DNA of 64,000 nucleotides from Opisthorchis felineus (taxonomy: Eukaryota; Platyhelminthes; Trematoda; Opisthorchiida; Opisthorchiidae), in assembly GCA_004794785.1 (NCBI GenBank), contig SJOL01006586.1, positions 1,697,793 through 1,761,792 on the forward strand, given 5' to 3'. Positions within the stretch are counted from its first letter, which is position 1; every line of letters starts with the position of its first letter. The position numbers and the translations under genes were made by a program. Below, piece by piece: positions 60,966 to 64,000 of the stretch. The notes beneath the pieces were generated by a model. It worked only from the letters and a program-made list of their open reading frames with translations. It made no database searches and had not been told where the DNA came from.

Positions 60966-61379
60966 TTTCATTTTAGAGCTTTTCGTATTGTTCAGCTATA
61001 GCTTGCTCTTCAAGGGCACCACTGATGGTCTTGATAATCGTGAGGGTACAGTCACACTGAAGCATCTCGCGGAACTACTCAGCAAATAATGGGACCTTAA
61101 AATTCATTTCATTTGCTTATCCGTGCGGTAGTCAAGCAGTGAGAAGAGTGAAACACGATAACAATCAAAGCGACCTCCTCTGATGCTCTAGTTGAGATGG
61201 ATAATGACAGCCGTTCCGTGGTTCACATGACAAAGGTATTCCGATCGTCGGCACTGCTTTTAAGACAGAGCTTTTGATTCATCCTTAGTTTTCGCTGGGA
61301 TCCTGACCTTGGCTGGTGTTTCCTTTGCCTTTGTATATGCAGCAGTCTTGCTTTTCTCTGGTACTCCTACCTACTTTTA

Positions 61380-61610
61380 CTAATCCCAGGCCGCTTGGAG
61401 GAGAGCAACCAAGTTGACTGTAAATCTTTCGGTGTCGAGATTAGTGGCAGACAACATGTTGCGAAGCCCATTAACCTTCAGTGCGTTGGCGTCCGACTCC
61501 GTGTAATGTGTAGAAGTCTCCATGTCAGACATCTGGCCTGTTTCCTCGCCATCATCCATGCTGGCATTCACTACGGATGCCCTAACCTTCGTTGCATCAA
61601 CAGCTGGCAT
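61380..61610 (-). CDS. unassigned 76-codon ORF within the BEL element
   Basis: It starts with ATG, is acidic and soluble (DDGEETGQMSDMETSTHYTE, then LDTERFTVNLVALLQAAW), and sits where RT or integrase should be. It matches neither. It could be a fragment inserted into the BEL copy, such as another Gag or a host exon. Confidence 0.25.
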   Translation of the reverse strand: MPAVDATKVRASVVNASMDDGEETGQMSDMETSTHYTESDANALKVNGLRNMLSATNLDTERFTVNLVALLQAAWD

Positions 61611-62460
61611 TGTTATAAACTCTGGCTTCTGTTTTGGTTAGAGTAGCATCTGAAACCCGGATAAGTAACGATCCCTGACCTTCACCTATTACTTATCACT
61701 AGGAATCAACTGAGAAGAGTTTCGAATGAAGAAAAAATACCTTATTGGAATCAGCTTGCGATTAAACGCTCCTCATCATCACCAATAAACGCAAGTACCC
61801 TGTTATCTTCAAAGCGGAAATGCCTAAGCTCCATGAAACAAATCAACTGAGTGCATGAAGACAAATCTCATCCAGTATTTCCAGTACATCCTAATCCAGT
61901 ATACTCTTCGGTTTGCAGTGTTCACCAAGGTTTCAGGGTCACTACAAGAGTTGACTCCATCCATGCTTGGCGACAATGGACCGCAACTCGCCACTCTCAC
62001 TTTTAGCACGACCACGTACAGAAAATGTATACTTTTTCCAGGAGGAACTTTATTAGTGCCACCAACTTCGTGTGCTACGTGACATGTATTTTTGCACAAT
62101 GTGGCCAGCTGCGGACATGCCACTGGCACCGCCCTGGAGGAGTACGAATAGTCCGCTTCCGGGCGGATCAAGGCAGTTCGTGTACTCAGGGACCGGAGGA
62201 TCAATATAACGATGCGATGCCTAAATTAAATGGGTATGCGTCAGAAAAAAGTCACACCATGTTAGTTCACATTTGTAAAAGGTGATAGAAACGTCCAAAC
62301 GGAGATAGTTGTGTTGTAACTCAGAAAATCCTCGGGTTTAAATAGTAACGAAAGCGTTAAGTAACTTCACCTCATAATTGCCGAAGGGCGTTTGTTGATC
62401 GTCAAAACACTGATGGGGCCTGTGTGGTGCCGGACACCCTTAGGTGGCCCTCGTTAACCA

Positions 62461-63130
62461 CTACTGACCGGTGACCACAGTTTTCCTCTCTATAGCCACC
62501 ACGAACGATTTCGGAACAGAATACCGGTTATATGGACGGCAATATGCTGAGGGTGGGCCGCTTATGTGAAACCTTACCCCCAATGTACTCCTGGAGCGCA
62601 CATAATCACTATCATAAAGTGCATGCATTAAACCACAGGGCGCATCACTTTCTATAGTTTCCAGCGCGTTTATGCAGTTTATTGCGGTAGCTTTACCACT
62701 GCCGATACCCGATGGACGAAAAAGTGCTGTCAACGGTGCATATGGTTTTTTCCTGCTTCCGATACGATTTTGTATCACCCGGTGTACATCTGGTGCATTA
62801 GTGCCTACCAGAATAGATAACTTTCCGGGCCCGATGTAAAGGAGCGTGATATCTCGCAGGTGGAGTCGGCAAAGGAGTAACTCTTGAGAGGACATGGTTG
62901 GTCTTATCAGGGGTAACTCATTGATAGAATACACGGTTTCTGCATGTACCTGATAATCCTTATTGAAGGAGTTGATAGTTAGACTGAAAGTTGTTGTAAT
63001 TCTTTTTGATGATACATTGATCAATTTGAACTTCAGTTCAGTTGGGATACCCTTCAGCTAAATCTGATTAGCTCTGTGAAATTGCACCAAGTTAGGGTCT
63101 GATCGACAGTCAAGAAGAGCATAACATAGC
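62461..63130 (-). pseudogene. BEL/Pao aspartic protease region
   Basis: The frame starts near 63125 with YALLDCRSDPNLV, the active-site region where retropepsins of this family have DSGSD; here Ser-Gly is replaced by Cys-Arg, so the protease is inactive. After one stop the frame is open for 187 codons (63024-62461) and carries YQVHAETVYSINELPLIRPT and LLYIGPGKLSILVGTNAPDV, the conserved extension (DUF1758-like) of BEL/Pao proteases. It ends before the RT would start. Confidence 0.8.
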
Positions 63131-63229
63131 ACAGTGCCAATGGGACCAGCAAGGCACACTGGAAGCAGGCCTAGTCAGGTCGTTGGGACCTCCCTAAAAT
63201 TCGGGTTTACATTGACAGTCTATGCAGCA

Positions 63230-63990
63230 TATGGCTTCGTGTGAGTGCCCATGTACAGCAACCGATGATAACACTTGCCACACCCTGATAAGCTGCGGCG
63301 TTGGAGGGCTCGGCGGTTGCAAGCTCAGTGGTCGTGCTTCAAGCATTTAAAGCACAACTTACGTTTCCCCAAGGCGTAGAGCTTTTTCTTTGTGGGACAG
63401 CCTGAAATGCGGCCATGTATAGCAGACAAATCAAGACGTTAGATGCAACGGCGTTAATGTGTGGGCGAAGAAACTTCTTGCGTTGATTAAAACGGTCATT
63501 ACTAGTGGATATGTGACTAACAGTACTGGCTAGCTCCCTGTAAACATTTGACCCCGCAGACCGTCTACTTTGAAAAACTGAACCAACTGGCGAAAGCACT
63601 GCTCTTTCCGTTCGTGTATAATATTGTTGGCTACCTTTGCCCATTCCCAGTAAAGATACCTGGGAAGACGCATAACGATCGGCTTTAGGCTTGCTGAGTA
63701 CTTCAGGTCGGCAGTGTTATTTATCTGTGTGAGAGTTATCTCACGGCCATTTGTCTCGCACCTCAGTTTCCTTATAGCGTCGCTGCCCTCATCAGCTATG
63801 ACGCCTACCATCAGCGTGCTAATAATGACATGGGGCCATCCGAATTCCTTGTATTGGATACCAATTGCTTTTGAATTCTCAACATTCTCTGGCAGCCATA
63901 CACAGCCTTATTAAGATGCCTTGGTACCGCCTGTGTAATGATGGCCTTTTTGGACTTTGGTGGGCGGTTACATGGACGATAAAAAGCAAA
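63230..63990 (-). pseudogene. BEL/Pao Gag with zinc knuckle
   Basis: The minus strand reads ENVENSKAIGIQYKEFGWPH near 63.87 kb and the open frame 63811-63530 (DLKYSASLKPIVMRLPRY, EWAKVANNIIHERK), the pattern of BEL/Pao Gag. After a frameshift near 63.55 kb comes VYRELASTVSH. A knuckle-like LCFKCLKHDH...C and CGKCYHR lie at 63370-63241. A stop replaces a residue inside the first knuckle. Gag packages the element RNA and the knuckles bind nucleic acid. Dead, but readable. Confidence 0.7.
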
Positions 63991-64000
63991 TGGACTGTGC

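Larger units (their letters stand above)
60610..64000 (-). mobile_element. BEL/Pao LTR retrotransposon, internally deleted, continuing past the window
   Basis: On the minus strand, from the window end, come a Gag segment, a zinc knuckle, an aspartic protease with its C-terminal extension, and near 60.9 kb the integrase C-terminal domain typical of BEL/Pao. The catalytic RT, RNase H and integrase core expected between protease and integrase end (about 3 kb) are absent: only about 1.5 kb separates them and no RT motif is seen. The 5' end and 5' LTR lie beyond 64000. Confidence 0.8.

Noticed and set aside
61824..62204. 126-codon minus-strand ORF as part of BEL integrase
   Set aside because: The end (WIRMYWKYWMRF) recalls the integrase FWRRW pattern, but a far better match to that pattern lies at 60.9 kb.
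1..64000. CRISPR array, prokaryotic operons, rRNA genes
   Set aside because: No regularly spaced direct repeats, no clustered same-strand long ORFs with ribosome binding sites, and no conserved rRNA sequence were seen.

Overview
The window looks like a gene-poor stretch of a flatworm (Platyhelminthes) nuclear genome, most likely a digenean trematode or a diphyllobothriid tapeworm. There are no operons or Shine-Dalgarno sites and no long intact ORFs. There are spliced genes with GT..AG introns (two as short as 38 and 46 bp), a tRNA-headed SINE, and decayed retroelements whose protein motifs are typical of flatworm RTE-like, CR1/Jockey-like, BEL/Pao, Gypsy and Penelope-like elements. Assignment to a species is not possible from the sequence alone.

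Region by region: 0-3.3 kb holds nothing recognisable. A GIY-YIG/Penelope-like fragment lies near 3.3-3.6 kb (-). LINE A (-, about 6.2-9.6 kb) is an endonuclease/reverse-transcriptase element with a (TGA)n tail and in-phase tandem repeats in its 5' ORF. A tRNA-headed SINE (-, 11.05-12.19 kb) carries a nested 652-bp inverted-repeat insertion flanked by a 14-bp direct repeat. LINE B (+, 16.6-18.4 kb) has a (CT)n expansion inside its RT domain. An effector-type caspase gene (-, 18.92-25.96 kb) shows four exons with matching phases and an intact His/Cys dyad; its introns hold a LINE fragment, a dispersed repeat and a microsatellite. From 26 to 31.6 kb there are only unassigned ORFs. Two more LINE 3' fragments (+) lie at 31.7-32.5 and 33.3-33.8 kb.

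At 34.7-36.0 kb (-) there is a candidate Cys-rich multi-exon gene with tiny introns, unrecognised. A broken MULE-type DNA transposon (-) lies at 36.4-37.9 kb, a Ty3/Gypsy RNaseH-integrase fragment (-) at 40.4-41.05 kb, and a LINE endonuclease fragment (-) at 41.6-42.0 kb. Copies of an unidentified repeat family lie in opposite orientation at 43.9 and 47.2 kb, and a second SINE copy is at 45.1 kb. A long interval with no recognised gene follows. A nearly full-length CR1/Jockey-like LINE (+, about 55.3-59.7 kb) and a BEL/Pao LTR retrotransposon (-, 60.6 kb to the window end and beyond) close the window.

The only host gene recognised with good confidence is the caspase; the 34.7-36.0 kb gene is a plausible second. 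The rest is mainly mobile-element debris of different ages, with repeated nesting. At least six copies or fragments belong to one RTE-like EEP-RT lineage.
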